DNA of 64,000 nt. Origin: Brucella pseudintermedia. Its GTDB lineage: Bacteria > Pseudomonadota > Alphaproteobacteria > Rhizobiales > Rhizobiaceae. Shown piece by piece: positions 49,158-58,336 of the stretch. The position numbers and the translations under genes are program-made. Within the stretch, counting starts at the first letter, position 1, and every line of letters starts with the position of its first letter. Location: the NCBI RefSeq assembly GCF_008932435.1, contig NZ_WBWE01000013.1, forward strand, positions 1-64,000, written 5' to 3'. Under the pieces are notes generated by a model, which made no database searches, had not been told where the DNA came from, and worked only from the letters and a program-made list of their open reading frames with translations.

Positions 49158-49272
49158 CGATCGATCTCCCGGCATAATCTGTGGTTAAGAACGGTAGAAT
49201 ACGCGAAAATGCTCCCTGATACATGGGATGCGTGATCAAGTTCCTGTTGGGGTTCCATAAGCGCCAATTCTC

Positions 49273-49301
49273 TTGCCTCTCTTCGCAAGAATCACTATTT
49301 A
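49273..49301 (+). promoter_or_regulatory. promoter of the riboswitch-gdx transcript
   Basis: TTGCCT (49273-49278), 17-base spacer, TATTTA (49296-49301). The expected transcription start near 49308 falls at the first base of the first guanidine-II aptamer. Confidence 0.6.
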
Positions 49302-49308
49302 AAACGCT

Positions 49309-49353
49309 GCGCGGGACGACCCGTGCCTGTGTTCGCATCGGGGACGGCCCCAT
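49309..49353 (+). ncRNA. guanidine-II (mini-ykkC) riboswitch, distal copy
   Basis: Two short hairpins with ACGR loops. P1 (49309-49326) has a 7-bp stem and loop ACGA. A 10-nt linker follows. P2 (49337-49353) is GGGG-ACGG-CCCC with a 2-bp extension. Directly after it, ATAGGA-GAGCG-TCCTAT (49352-49368) forms a stem holding an AGGAG site and the first bases of an ATG that opens only a 3-codon frame. Both loops fit the consensus. Confidence 0.8.
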
Positions 49354-49377
49354 AGGAGAGCGTCCTATGGCAGGCTG

Positions 49378-49473
49378 ATGATCGAACGATATGCAATCAA
49401 GCTCATTGTTGAAGGAATGAAATCGGCGAGCAGCCGATTGGGTTCATATATTCCACACGCATCGTGGCGCTAA
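49378..49473 (+). CDS. possible 31-residue leader peptide or gene remnant
   Basis: It starts at an ATG overlapping the stop of the 3-codon frame MAG (TGATG). MIERYAIKLIVEGMKSASSR, LGSYIPHASWR. No similarity to the exporter is apparent. It may be a leader peptide controlled by the distal riboswitch or leftover sequence. Confidence 0.3.
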   Translation: MIERYAIKLIVEGMKSASSRLGSYIPHASWR

Positions 49474-49510
49474 GGGTGCGCTGCATCCTTCGCACGTATC
49501 AACATTTCAG

Positions 49511-49558
49511 CGGGAGGGACGCCCTTCCCGGCTCATCAACGAACGGGACGGCCCGTTC
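49511..49558 (+). ncRNA. guanidine-II (mini-ykkC) riboswitch, proximal copy
   Basis: P1 (49511-49530): CGGGAGGG, loop ACGC, CCTTCCCG. Linker of 10 nt. P2 (49541-49558): GAACGGG, loop ACGG, CCCGTTC. It is followed at 49563-49574 by CCCT-CATG-AGGG, which can hide the exporter's GAGGG ribosome site. The second loop is canonical; the first has C where the consensus has a purine. Guanidine binding should free the ribosome site and turn on the exporter. Confidence 0.85.
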
Positions 49559-49580
49559 ATAACCCTCATGAGGGAATAAA

Positions 49581-49898
49581 ATGGCATGGATTTATCTGGC
49601 CGTGGCCGGAATTCTTGAAGTTGTCTGGGCCTTTTTCATGAAAAAATCGGAAGGGTTTTCCCTTCTCACACCGAGCATCATCACCATGGTAACGATGATC
49701 GGGAGCTTCGCCCTGCTGTCAATAGCGATGCGAAGCCTCCCGCTCGGCACGGCTTATGCAATCTGGACCGGCATTGGCGCGGTCGGCGCTTTTGTGGTTG
49801 GCATCGTCATCCTCGGCGAAGCAGCCACTTTTTTCCGCATCGCAAGCGTGACATTGATCCTTGCCGGTATCATCGGATTGAAACTCTCATCAAGCTGA
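49581..49898 (+). CDS. gdx: guanidinium exporter, SMR family (Gdx/SugE)
   Basis: 105 residues, four membrane helices. Glu13 in [20 protein letters not shown] is the coupling residue of the SMR family. [20 protein letters not shown] and the C-terminal helix match the SugE/Gdx branch, which exports guanidinium in exchange for protons as a dual-topology dimer. The guanidine-II riboswitches upstream agree with this substrate. GAGGG precedes the ATG. Confidence 0.93.
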   Translation: MAWIYLAVAGILEVVWAFFMKKSEGFSLLTPSIITMVTMIGSFALLSIAMRSLPLGTAYAIWTGIGAVGAFVVGIVILGEAATFFRIASVTLILAGIIGLKLSSS

Positions 49899-49915
49899 TC
49901 CGTCCGCTTGTAAAA

Positions 49916-49943
49916 TCAAAGGGAGGCAAAAGCCTCCCTTTGA
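49916..49943. terminator. bidirectional terminator between gdx and the MerR gene
   Basis: Perfect 12-bp stem TCAAAGGGAGGC/GCCTCCCTTTGA with an AAAA loop between convergent genes. Confidence 0.75.
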
Positions 49944-49959
49944 TATGATCCGAAGTCGC

Positions 49960-50535
49960 TCAACGCACCTGATCGAGAAGGCGCTTGCATTCGAGCAGGT
50001 CGAACAGTGCCTCCTGCAAAAGCGAGCGATTATCCTTCGAGGGCCGTTTTCCATCCGCTCCGATGGGGCCATCTTCCTCGCCCTTCAGGAGACCGAAAAG
50101 CTTGCGGGCTGGTTGCGGCGCCTTGATGCCGCTCGGCAGCGCCATCTCATTATCCGCCGCCTCTTCGGCAGCGCGCTTGTCGGCGGCAGCCTGTTTCTGG
50201 CGCGTGATTGCCTCAATGGCCTGAACATCGCCATTGCCAAGCGCGATGATAAACTGCGCGTTGTTTTCGCGAAGCAGACGCTGTACACCCTTGATGGTGT
50301 AGCCCTGATCGTAGAGCAGATGGCGAATACCCTTGAGCAACTCCACGTCAAGGGGACGATAATATCGGCGCCCCCCGCCACGCTTCATCGGCTTGATCTG
50401 GGTAAAGCGTGTTTCCCAGAAACGCAGCACATGCTGCGGAAGATCGAGATCCTCCGCTACTTCGCTGATCGTCCTGAATGCATCAGGGCTCTTGTCCATT
50501 CCACTTGCCCTTTCCAGAGGTTCGGGTTTCGCCAT
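49960..50535 (-). CDS. MerR-family transcriptional regulator
   Basis: 191 residues from ATG 50535; ATG 50498 is also possible. [43 protein letters not shown], then [19 protein letters not shown], which is the MerR wing. There is no metal-binding cysteine set. In alphaproteobacteria a MerR gene next to ihfA is a standing arrangement. The target is unknown. Confidence 0.88.
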   Translation of the reverse strand: MAKPEPLERASGMDKSPDAFRTISEVAEDLDLPQHVLRFWETRFTQIKPMKRGGGRRYYRPLDVELLKGIRHLLYDQGYTIKGVQRLLRENNAQFIIALGNGDVQAIEAITRQKQAAADKRAAEEAADNEMALPSGIKAPQPARKLFGLLKGEEDGPIGADGKRPSKDNRSLLQEALFDLLECKRLLDQVR

Positions 50536-50853
50536 CGCGGCGCAACCTCGCCGATCCAGATAGTTCAACTCGCCAACGCAAATGCGTTGCTACACACAAG
50601 GCGTTTTAGCATCGGATTTTAAAGGACGGGAGTTAACAATCTCCAGCATGTAAAAGGCACAGCTCAACGTCATTCAAAACCGGACGGCGCTCAACGCAAA
50701 CTCCTTCTGAAAAACGTGCCGCTTTCCAGATTGCAATTTTAGCAGAGCGATTCGCCCCGCAAAATCCATTATATAATATCAGAGCTTTATAAGCATCCCT
50801 TCACGCGAAACGGAAGGCAGCGCTGGCCGGTCCCCGGCATGAACAGCCAGCCA
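50536..50853. other. gene-free spacer
   Basis: No coding frame. It likely holds the promoter of the MerR gene and, near 50819-50853, GCTGGC...GCCAGC enclosing CCGG-TCC-CCGG. Nothing else is recognised. Confidence 0.4.
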
Positions 50854-50944
50854 CGCCATGGCATCCTGCGGCAAGCAAAACCAATCCCCGCCTGCGACCA
50901 AGGTCAGGCACGGAAGCAACCGCTGTGGGTTTGAGATGATGGCG
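50854..50944 (+). ncRNA. candidate structured RNA with SRP-like GGTCAGG/GGAA motif
   Basis: The ends pair: CGCCAT (50854-50859) with ATGGCG (50939-50944), continued by CATC/GATG and AAACC/GGTTT. The apical part reads GGTCAGGCACGGAAG (50902-50916), which matches the 4.5S RNA consensus GGTCAGGTCCGGAAG at 13 of 15 bases. The stem closing the GGAA loop does not form properly, however. It may be a diverged SRP-type RNA or chance. Strand and ends are uncertain. Confidence 0.35.
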
Positions 50945-50977
50945 CAAAAAACAAAAATGTCGCCCCTCGGACGGCAT
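50945..50977 (-). terminator. terminator of ihfA
   Basis: Minus strand ATGCCG, 9 bases with CC/GG inner pairs, CGACAT, then TTTTGTTTTTTG. It lies 8 bases after the ihfA stop. Confidence 0.75.
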
Positions 50978-50985
50978 TTCAGGAA

Positions 50986-51309
50986 CTATTTCCGGCTTTT
51001 GGCTTCGCGCTTCTGATGTTCCTGCAGAATGCGCTGCTTGAGAACGTTGGAAGCCTTGAAAGTCATTACACGGCGGGGAAGAATTGGAACCTCCTCGCCT
51101 GTTTTCGGATTACGGCCAATGCGCTCGTTCTTGTCGCGAACCTGAAATGTCGCGAAAGACGACAATTTCACAGTTTCGCCGTTGACGATAGCGTCACAGA
51201 CTTCATCGAGGATCATCTCGACAAGAGCCGCCGACTCCGTTCTGGAAAGGCCTACCTTCCGGTAAACAGCCTCTGCCAGATCAGCTCGCGTGACCGTTTT
51301 ACCTCCCAT
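50986..51309 (-). CDS. ihfA: integration host factor subunit alpha
   Basis: 107 residues from ATG 51309. [60 protein letters not shown] are classic IHF-alpha, including the Pro-containing beta arm that bends DNA. It probably also assists the integrase of the adjoining prophage. Upstream frame extensions look non-coding. Confidence 0.95.
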   Translation of the reverse strand: MGGKTVTRADLAEAVYRKVGLSRTESAALVEMILDEVCDAIVNGETVKLSSFATFQVRDKNERIGRNPKTGEEVPILPRRVMTFKASNVLKQRILQEHQKREAKSRK

Positions 51310-51427
51310 GACCGAACCTGCCTGGTTAGCGTTTGAACAGATAATATCCTTACGTGACAGGACGTTACACAAATAAAAGCGCAACGGTCAAGCAGCGAGT
51401 TCCCTCATTGCGGATCAAATTTATCGC

Positions 51428-52399
51428 TTACCAACGCAACAGAACCGCGCCCCAGGTGAATCCACCGCCCATTGCCTCCAGAAGAACGAGGTCGCCCTTC
51501 TTGATGCGGCCGTCCGCAACGGCGGTTGCGAGCGCCAGCGGAACCGACGCGGCAGAGGTGTTGCCGTGACGGTCAACGGTGATGACCACCTTGCTTTCCG
51601 CAATATTCAGCTTCTTGGCGGAGGCGTCGATAATGCGCTTGTTGGCCTGATGCGGAACGAACCAGTCGATATCTTCGGCTGTAAGACCCGTTTCATCGAA
51701 AGAGGCCTCGATAACGTCGGTTATCATGCCGACCGCGTGTTTGAAGACTTCGCGGCCTTCCATGCGCAGGTGGCCGACCGTTTGGGTCGTGGACGGACCG
51801 CCATCGACAAAAAGCTTTTCCCGGTGATTGCCGTCCGAACGCAGGTTGGCGGCAAGAACGCCACGATCCGAGGTCAGGCCATGGCCCTCGGCGGCTTCCA
51901 GTACGAGCGCGCCAGCGCCATCGCCGAAAAGAACGCAGGTCGTGCGGTCACTCCAGTCGAGAATACGCGAAAAGGTCTCCGCGCCGATGACCAGAACCCG
52001 CTTCGCCATGCCGCCGCGGATATAGAGGTCCGCCGTAGTAATGGCATAGATGAAGCCGCTGCACACGGCCTGCATGTCGAATGCAAAACCGCTGGTGATT
52101 CCAAGCTCCCGCTGGATTTCCACGGCACTGGCGGGAAAAGTGTGGTTGGGTGTGGAGGTAGCCAGCAAAACGAGATCGATATCGGTCGGCTGCAGGCCGG
52201 CATTCTCGATCGCCGCGCGCGCGGCGGCGGCGCCAAGCGAAACCGTGGTTTCGTCATCGCCTGCAATGTGCCGCTCGCGGATACCCGTGCGCTGCACGAT
52301 CCATTCGTCCGAGGTTTCGACGATACCTTCGAAATCGGTATTCTTCATGACCCGCTTCGGCAATGCCGAACCGATACCCCGCACGACAGATCTTATCAT
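51428..52399 (-). CDS. fabH: 3-oxoacyl-ACP synthase III
   Basis: 323 residues. Catalytic Cys in [14 protein letters not shown], His in [11 protein letters not shown] and Asn in [13 protein letters not shown]. It starts fatty acid synthesis by condensing acetyl-CoA with malonyl-ACP. It lies downstream of plsX in the usual plsX-fabH-ihfA order. Confidence 0.96.
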   Translation of the reverse strand: MIRSVVRGIGSALPKRVMKNTDFEGIVETSDEWIVQRTGIRERHIAGDDETTVSLGAAAARAAIENAGLQPTDIDLVLLATSTPNHTFPASAVEIQRELGITSGFAFDMQAVCSGFIYAITTADLYIRGGMAKRVLVIGAETFSRILDWSDRTTCVLFGDGAGALVLEAAEGHGLTSDRGVLAANLRSDGNHREKLFVDGGPSTTQTVGHLRMEGREVFKHAVGMITDVIEASFDETGLTAEDIDWFVPHQANKRIIDASAKKLNIAESKVVITVDRHGNTSAASVPLALATAVADGRIKKGDLVLLEAMGGGFTWGAVLLRW

Positions 52400-52569
52400 C
52401 TCTTATTTCCTGTCCTTACATGCGACCGGCGCAACGAACGTTCACGCGCGCAGCCGAGAATTCTGGCCCTACACTAATCGGCAAAAGTTACTTCGCCGCT
52501 TCGGCGCCGAAAGATATTCGGCAATCCGCAAAACAATCAAATGCACTTTCTGAACGGCGTTGTCGGAAT

Positions 52570-53628
52570 TCAAGCTTTCGCAGCCTCGCCACCATCATTC
52601 GAAACATGCGGATGACTGTGGTGGAAATGCGCCAGATCAGCCTCGATCTTTTCCAGAAGGCGGTTTCTCACCATGTCATAGCCGACTTCCACCGCCGAGC
52701 AGAAGCCTTCCGCATTCGCGCTGCCATGACTTTTGATGACAATTCCGCTCAAGCCCAGGAAAACGCCGCCATTGACCTTGTTCGGGTCCATCTTCTCACG
52801 CAGGCGGTCGAAGGCGCCCTTGGCGAAAACATAGCCGATCTTGGCAAGCAGCGTACGGCTCATGGCCTGACGCAGCAGCTCCGCCATCTGGCGCGCCGTG
52901 CCTTCCGCGGTTTTGAGTGCGATATTGCCGGTGAAACCTTCGGTCACAACCACATCCACCGTGCCCTTGCCGATATCGTTACCTTCAACGAAACCGGAAT
53001 AGGCAAGTCCTTCCAGCGGGGTATCGCGCAGAATCTGGCCTGCTTCCTTGATCTCGTCGAGACCCTTGACCTCTTCAGTACCGACATTGAGAAGCCCGAC
53101 AGTCGGCTTACGCACCTCGAACAATGCACGCGCCATTCCGGCGCCCATGACGGCATAGTCGACCAGCTGGCGCGCATCGGCGCCGATGGTGGCGCCAATG
53201 TCGAGCACGATGCTTTCACCGCGCAGCGTCGGCCAGATGCCGGCAATTGCCGGGCGTTCGACGTCCGACATCATGCGCAGGCAAAATTTGGACATGGCCA
53301 TAAGCGCACCGGTATTGCCGGCGGAGATACACGCCTGGGCGTCGCCCGTCTTTACAGCCTCAATGGCCTGCCACATGGACGATTTGCCCCGACCGGCGCG
53401 CAGGGCCTGGCTGGGTTTGTCGTCCATGCTGATGGCAACCTCGCTCGCGCGGAACTCCGATGCGGCCTTCAGCTTCGGATAGCGTGCCAGCACCGGCTCC
53501 ACTTGTGCGGGGAGACCGAAAAATATGAAGCGGATGTCAGGATGACGCTCAAGCGCCTTCGCTGCGCCGGGGATGACCACTTCAGGGCCAAAATCACCGC
53601 CCATCGCGTCAATCGAAATTTTGATCAC
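52570..53628 (-). CDS. plsX: phosphate acyltransferase
   Basis: 352 residues, start [20 protein letters not shown]. PlsX signatures [50 protein letters not shown] and [18 protein letters not shown] are present. It makes acyl-phosphate from acyl-ACP for phospholipid synthesis at the membrane. The 170-bp gap to fabH contains a short hairpin and no gene. Confidence 0.96.
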   Translation of the reverse strand: MIKISIDAMGGDFGPEVVIPGAAKALERHPDIRFIFFGLPAQVEPVLARYPKLKAASEFRASEVAISMDDKPSQALRAGRGKSSMWQAIEAVKTGDAQACISAGNTGALMAMSKFCLRMMSDVERPAIAGIWPTLRGESIVLDIGATIGADARQLVDYAVMGAGMARALFEVRKPTVGLLNVGTEEVKGLDEIKEAGQILRDTPLEGLAYSGFVEGNDIGKGTVDVVVTEGFTGNIALKTAEGTARQMAELLRQAMSRTLLAKIGYVFAKGAFDRLREKMDPNKVNGGVFLGLSGIVIKSHGSANAEGFCSAVEVGYDMVRNRLLEKIEADLAHFHHSHPHVSNDGGEAAKA

Positions 53629-53744
53629 TCTTGATTATTCCTGTGCGACCCTGCTCCTGTCCTGCCTCTGCAGCAGACAGGTTTTCGGCGAAAATAGTGC
53701 TTTTGCGTTTCCACACAACCAAATTCTGACAAACGCACTGTGAA

Positions 53745-54308
53745 TTACGGCTTCTTCTGCCATTCCGAAAGCTTCGCAAACGGCGAAACGGGCTTCTCTT
53801 CTCCATCATCGTCCCCGAAAACCTTTGGCTCGCCGTCTTCCGGCAAGCCCGGTTTACGGGGATAGGGATCGATGGCGAGATCGAAGAATTCCTCCGCAAT
53901 CGCACCCACATCGATCTTGTCACCGACAAAAACTTCCGGGCTGTCAGCACCTTCCGCATCGAGCAGCATTTCGCCTCTGTCATCAAGCTGTATCCGCGCG
54001 AGCCTGGAATTTTCCGGCACGAAGATCGTGTCGACTTCTTCGGCGATGCGGTTGGTCAGCGGCTCCAGCGTCACGACGCAGGACTGAACGATTTCCGCAT
54101 CGATGCGGCCGCGCACCCGAATGCCGTCCTTTTTCCACGGCGTAATCAGAAATTCGGCAGCAAAAGCGTTCACGGCTTCAACTCCGTGATCAGTGGCAAG
54201 CGCTGCGCGCTCTTTCTCATCCGTGCCTATTTTCACCGTCACGCCCTTTTGTGGCAGGTGAAGAACCGGAACAGGATAGGTAAGCGCCGGTTTATCAGTC
54301 ATTCTCAT
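53745..54308 (-). CDS. DUF177/YceD family protein
   Basis: 187 residues (start 54308 or 54302). VVTLEPLTNRIAEEVDTIFV and VGDKIDVGAIAEEFFDLAID, PYPRKPG are the family hallmarks; the C-terminus is acidic. Located upstream of plsX as in most alphaproteobacteria. YceD-type proteins are linked to ribosomal RNA or protein handling, but the exact role is not settled. Confidence 0.88.
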   Translation of the reverse strand: MRMTDKPALTYPVPVLHLPQKGVTVKIGTDEKERAALATDHGVEAVNAFAAEFLITPWKKDGIRVRGRIDAEIVQSCVVTLEPLTNRIAEEVDTIFVPENSRLARIQLDDRGEMLLDAEGADSPEVFVGDKIDVGAIAEEFFDLAIDPYPRKPGLPEDGEPKVFGDDDGEEKPVSPFAKLSEWQKKP

Positions 54309-54354
54309 TAGCCTTTTTCAGCATTGTTCGTTGGCGCAAAGTCCATCGTCGACA

Positions 54355-54458
54355 CGCATCTTGTCCGAAAACCGTTTCACACTTTTCGGGATGCGCTCTA
54401 AAATTTTGTTTCCATGCACGTCTTGTCCCAAAACCGGTTCCCACTTTTGGAAGACATG
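54355..54458. repeat. two adjacent short palindromic intergenic repeats
   Basis: Element 1 at 54355-54395: CGCATC and CCGAAAA pair with TTTTCGG and GATGCG. Element 2 at 54413-54458: GTCTT and CCAAAA pair with TTTTGG and AAGAC. The core CCGTTTCACACTTTT recurs, inverted, at 55686-55732, and a related element is at 57908-57950. Such repeats are typical of Brucella and related Rhizobiales. Confidence 0.75.
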
Positions 54459-54459
54459 C

Positions 54460-54996
54460 TTACCCTGCATCCATATAGGAAATGTCGCCAGCCGCCAAAG
54501 CGTCGTCCGCAATTTTTTGCAGCCGGTCCCGGCATGCCAGAACATACTCACTTAAATGGTGGGCGTGCGGCCAGAATTCGAGGTCCGGGCGGATATTCCG
54601 CGTAAGAGCTGCTGCAAGCGCTTCCCCATCGTTTGCGTCCAGTGCCTCGCCATAAGCCGCAACGCGGCCATAGAACATGCGCGCGAGCTTTTTCATGCGT
54701 TTCGGCACGCCCTGATCCCCGATACCGAGTTCCCGCAGCGAATGATCGACATCCTTGAAAAACTCGTCGGCAATTTCCTGCGCGAGATCGGCAAGCGCCC
54801 TGTTTTCTCCCCTCATGCGGTGAAGCGCGAGAAAAATATGCAGGGAAAGCATTTCATAGCGGCCTAACGGCGTATCAGGCACCTGAAATTGTGCATAGAA
54901 CCGCTTTTGCCGCGCCGCCGCCACGATCACCTCGTAAACGCGAAGCATAATTGCCTCGTTTGCTTTGGATTTGCGGCGGAATAGTTGGAGAATCAT
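54460..54996 (-). CDS. ubiquinol-cytochrome c chaperone (CBP3-like)
   Basis: 178 residues from ATG 54996. YEVIVAAARQKRFYAQFQVP, DTPLGRYEMLSLHIFLALHR, then VDHSLRELGIGDQGVPKRMK is the CBP3/UPF0174-type pattern. It supports assembly of cytochrome b in the bc1 complex. Divergent from bamE, with about 105 bp between the starts. Confidence 0.88.
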   Translation of the reverse strand: MILQLFRRKSKANEAIMLRVYEVIVAAARQKRFYAQFQVPDTPLGRYEMLSLHIFLALHRMRGENRALADLAQEIADEFFKDVDHSLRELGIGDQGVPKRMKKLARMFYGRVAAYGEALDANDGEALAAALTRNIRPDLEFWPHAHHLSEYVLACRDRLQKIADDALAAGDISYMDAG

Positions 54997-55100
54997 GTCC
55001 GTACGACCGTTCCAGTTGCATAAATAAGCAAGGTGGTTTACCGAAGTTCTCCCGACGGCGAAAGTGCCGCGCTGATTTAGAATGTATGGAGAGGTCTTTG

Positions 55101-55613
55101 TTGCAGCGAATTTTTCCAAGCATGCGCACGCAGCGTGCTCTTCTCGCAGGCACGGCAATTCTCGTCTCAGTGGCGCTTGCGGGGTGCAACACTGCATCCA
55201 CGCTCAATCCGTCCGAAACGCTGACAGAGGGTTACGTGCTCGATCAGAATGCGCTTGATTCGGTTCCTGTCGGCTCCAGCCGCGAGCAGGTGCTTCTGGC
55301 GCTCGGCACCCCATCCACCACCGCGACCTTCGACAATGAAGTGTTCTACTACATTTCGCAGAAGCGTTACCGCGCCGCGCAGTTCATGAAGCCGAAGATT
55401 ATCGAGCGTCAGATCCTCGCCATCTATTTCGACAAGGACGGCAAAGTCGAACATATCGCCAATTACGGCCTGAAGGACGGCAAGCTGTTCGATTTCGTAT
55501 CGCGTACCACGCCGACCGGCGGCAAGGACCAGACCTTCCTCGGCCAGATCATCCAGGGCGTTTCCAAGGCCCCGACCTCGTTGCCGGGCGCTTCTGGCGG
55601 CCCCAACAACTGA
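55101..55613 (+). CDS. bamE: outer membrane protein assembly factor BamE (SmpA/OmlA)
   Basis: 170 residues from TTG 55101, chosen for GAGAGG 6 bases upstream; ATG 55086 or 55122 are alternatives. Lipoprotein signal LLAGTAILVSVALAGC with lipobox VALAGC, then the BamE fold: NALDSVPVGSSREQVLLALG, TPSTTATFDNEVFYYIS and ILAIYFDKDGKVEHIANYGL. Part of the Bam complex at the outer membrane. Confidence 0.92.
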   Translation: MQRIFPSMRTQRALLAGTAILVSVALAGCNTASTLNPSETLTEGYVLDQNALDSVPVGSSREQVLLALGTPSTTATFDNEVFYYISQKRYRAAQFMKPKIIERQILAIYFDKDGKVEHIANYGLKDGKLFDFVSRTTPTGGKDQTFLGQIIQGVSKAPTSLPGASGGPNN

Positions 55614-55636
55614 TCCGAACGGATATATACAAGCAG

Positions 55637-55661
55637 AAAACCCGCCTTCACGGCGGGTTTT
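55637..55661. terminator. bidirectional terminator after bamE
   Basis: AAAACCCGCC-TTCAC-GGCGGGTTTT, a perfect 10-bp stem that works on both strands, between bamE and the convergent hppA. Confidence 0.9.
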
Positions 55662-55685
55662 CTTCATTTAGTGCTCTTTGCGTTT

Positions 55686-55732
55686 GAGCATTCCAGCAAA
55701 AGTGTGAAACGGCTTTGCGTTCGGAAATGTTC
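55686..55732. repeat. short palindromic intergenic repeat
   Basis: The core AAAAGTGTGAAACGG is the reverse complement of the core at 54355-54395, with GAGCATT and AATGTTC as imperfect arms. It touches the hppA stop codon. Confidence 0.65.
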
Positions 55733-57888
55733 TAAGCCATATGCGCCAGCACGGCCAATAGCAGCAGAGCCACGATATTGGTGATCTTGATGGCCGGATT
55801 GACCGCCGGACCTGCCGTATCCTTGTAGGGATCGCCCACCGTATCGCCGGTCACCGATGCCTTGTGCGCTTCCGACCCTTTCAGGTGCTTCACGCCATCG
55901 GCATCGGTAAAACCGTCCTCGAAGCTTTTCTTGGCATTGTCCCAGGCACCGCCGCCGGACGTCATGGAAATCGCCACGAACAGCCCGTTGATGATGACGC
56001 CGAGAAGCGATGCGCCAAGCGCTGCAAAGGCTGCGGCCTTGGAACCCGAAATGAGCAGCACACCGAAATAGACGACAATTGGCGCCAATACGGGCAGGAG
56101 CGACGGGATGATCATTTCGCGGATCGCCGCCTTCGTCAGAAGATCGACAGCGCGGGCATAGTCCGGGCGTTCCTTGCCGGTCATGATGCCCGGCTTTTCG
56201 CGGAACTGGCGGCGCACTTCCTGCACCACGGCGCCGCCGGCTCGTCCCACGGCCGTCATGGCCATGCCGCCGAACAGATAGGGGATCAGTCCGCCGAAGA
56301 TCAGGCCTGCAACCACATAAGGGTTGGAGAGATCGAAGGAGACCGGCCCCATATCCGCGAAATAGGGATAGGTCTGCCCGTTCGCGGCAAAATAGGCAAG
56401 GTCGTTGGAATAGGCGGCAAAGAGCACCAGCGCGCCGAGACCTGCCGAACCGATGGCATAGCCCTTGGTGACAGCCTTGGTGGTGTTGCCGACCGCATCG
56501 AGCGCATCGGTGGCCTTGCGGACTTCCGGGTCGAGACCGGCCATTTCCGCGATACCGCCCGCATTGTCCGTGACCGGACCGAATGCATCAAGCGCCACGA
56601 TCATGCCCGCAATGCCGAGCATGGCGGTGACCGCAATAGCGGTCCCAAACAGGCCGGCAAGCTGATAAGTCGAGATAATGCCGCCGACAATCACGATGGC
56701 CGGAAGGGCTGTCGATTCAAGCGAAACGGCTAGTCCCTGAATAACATTGGTGCCGTGGCCGGTGACGGAGGCCTGGGCGATGGAATTGACCGGACGCTTG
56801 TTGGTGCCGGTGTAATATTCCGTAATCACCACGATCAGGCCGGTAACAATGAGACCGATCAATCCGCAGATGAAGAGATTAGTGCCGGTGATACTTTTTC
56901 CGGCAACCGTTCCGATCTCGCCCCAGCCAACGGTCAGCGTATTGGCGACCGCAAGGCCGATGATGGAAAGAAGACCGGTTGCAATCAGCCCTTTGTAGAG
57001 CGCCCCCATGATGGAGCCATCCACGCTGAGCTTGACGAAGAAGGTGCCCACGATCGACGTAATCACGCAGGCGCCGCAGATCATCAGCGGATAGAGCATG
57101 ACGCTTGAAAGAACGTCTGATCCGTTGAAGAAGATCGCGCCGAGAACCATGGTCGCGACAACAGTCACCGCATAGGTCTCGAACAGGTCGGCGGCCATGC
57201 CCGCGCAATCGCCGACATTATCTCCGACATTATCCGCAATGGTCGCAGGGTTGCGCGGATCGTCCTCCGGGATACCGGCTTCCACCTTGCCGACAAGATC
57301 GCCGCCCACATCGGCCCCTTTGGTAAAGATGCCGCCGCCTAGACGCGCAAAGATCGAAATCAGCGAAGCACCGAAGCCGAGAGACACCAGCGCATCGATA
57401 ACGGTGCGGTCAGAGGGCGCGTAACCAAGCCAGACGGTGAGAATGAAATAATAGACGGAGACGCCGAGCAGCGCGAGCCCGGCCACCAGCAGGCCGGTAA
57501 TGGCCCCTGACTTGAAGGCCAGTTCAAGCCCTCCGGCAAGGCTGAGCGATGCGGCCTGCGCGGTGCGCACATTGGCGCGAACCGAAACGTGCATTCCGAT
57601 AAAGCCAGTGACGCCCGACAGAACTGCGCCGATCAGGAAACCGATTGCGGCGCTGAGCGACAGCAGATACCAGGCGGCCAGAAAAACTACGATGCCGACG
57701 ATAGCAATCGTTGAATATTGTCTTGTGAGATAGGCTGAGGCACCCTCCCGGATGGCTTCAGCAATTTCCTGCATGCGCTGCGTCCCCTGATCGGCAGCGA
57801 GAACCGAACGGATCGCCCATATGGCGAAAAGAACGGAAAGCACACCGCAGGCAATGACGAGAACTAAGACTGCCACTCCCATTTGCAT
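55732..57888 (-). CDS. hppA: proton-translocating inorganic pyrophosphatase, K+-independent type
   Basis: 718 residues from ATG 57888, about 16 membrane helices. Substrate-binding acidic motifs are [37 protein letters not shown] and [12 protein letters not shown]. The sequence GNTTKA has lysine at the position that marks K+-independent enzymes (alanine in K+-dependent ones). It couples PPi hydrolysis to proton export or vacuole-like acidification and saves energy under stress. An upstream extension of the frame runs into a palindromic repeat and is not used. Confidence 0.96.
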   Translation of the reverse strand: MQMGVAVLVLVIACGVLSVLFAIWAIRSVLAADQGTQRMQEIAEAIREGASAYLTRQYSTIAIVGIVVFLAAWYLLSLSAAIGFLIGAVLSGVTGFIGMHVSVRANVRTAQAASLSLAGGLELAFKSGAITGLLVAGLALLGVSVYYFILTVWLGYAPSDRTVIDALVSLGFGASLISIFARLGGGIFTKGADVGGDLVGKVEAGIPEDDPRNPATIADNVGDNVGDCAGMAADLFETYAVTVVATMVLGAIFFNGSDVLSSVMLYPLMICGACVITSIVGTFFVKLSVDGSIMGALYKGLIATGLLSIIGLAVANTLTVGWGEIGTVAGKSITGTNLFICGLIGLIVTGLIVVITEYYTGTNKRPVNSIAQASVTGHGTNVIQGLAVSLESTALPAIVIVGGIISTYQLAGLFGTAIAVTAMLGIAGMIVALDAFGPVTDNAGGIAEMAGLDPEVRKATDALDAVGNTTKAVTKGYAIGSAGLGALVLFAAYSNDLAYFAANGQTYPYFADMGPVSFDLSNPYVVAGLIFGGLIPYLFGGMAMTAVGRAGGAVVQEVRRQFREKPGIMTGKERPDYARAVDLLTKAAIREMIIPSLLPVLAPIVVYFGVLLISGSKAAAFAALGASLLGVIINGLFVAISMTSGGGAWDNAKKSFEDGFTDADGVKHLKGSEAHKASVTGDTVGDPYKDTAGPAVNPAIKITNIVALLLLAVLAHMA

Positions 57889-58282
57889 AAAGGCCAACTC
57901 CCATTGAGCGCATCCCGAAAAATGTGAAGTGACTTTCGGGAAAGATGCGCGGCCACTCAACTGGAGCGCCGGCCTGTTTCAACAGACCGAAACGCGCTCC
58001 ATCGTTCGCGCTGGCGCCGTCAGACCGCAAACCGCGATTGCCAGCAGGCGCATGCGCAGGATAGGCCCGAAAACCCCTCCCCGGACCCGACTGAGCGGCA
58101 TGGAAGTGCCTGAAGCCGAATAAGAGAACCAGGCTTCAACGGTATATTTACTGGGGAACTTACGCCTTGGAATCAATCAATTGGCGCGATTCCCTGCATT
58201 TCAGCATTCTCAATGCCGCGCAACCAACATGCGAAACGGTTCAACAAACGTCAAGTCGTTCTTTGCCAACGTAGAATGAAAG
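57889..58282. other. hppA upstream region with palindromic repeat
   Basis: No gene. It holds a short palindromic repeat at 57908-57950 (GCGCATC...GATGCGC with CCCGAAA/TTTCGGG inside), related to those at 54.4 kb. No clear promoter was identified. Confidence 0.6.
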
Positions 58283-58312
58283 AAGGGCTGCGATTTCTCA
58301 CAGCCCTTTTTT
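58283..58312. terminator. terminator downstream of nusB
   Basis: AAGGGCTG-N10-CAGCCCTT with T-rich flanks on both strands (TTTTTT on plus, TTCTTTC on minus). It serves nusB on the minus strand. Confidence 0.75.
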
Positions 58313-58336
58313 CATTTCAATTGCCGAGAGAATGCG

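Noticed and set aside
56755-57108. Open frames opposite hppA
   Set aside because: Shadows of a high-GC conserved gene. The same holds for the long plus-strand frame opposite glyA at 62180-63187.
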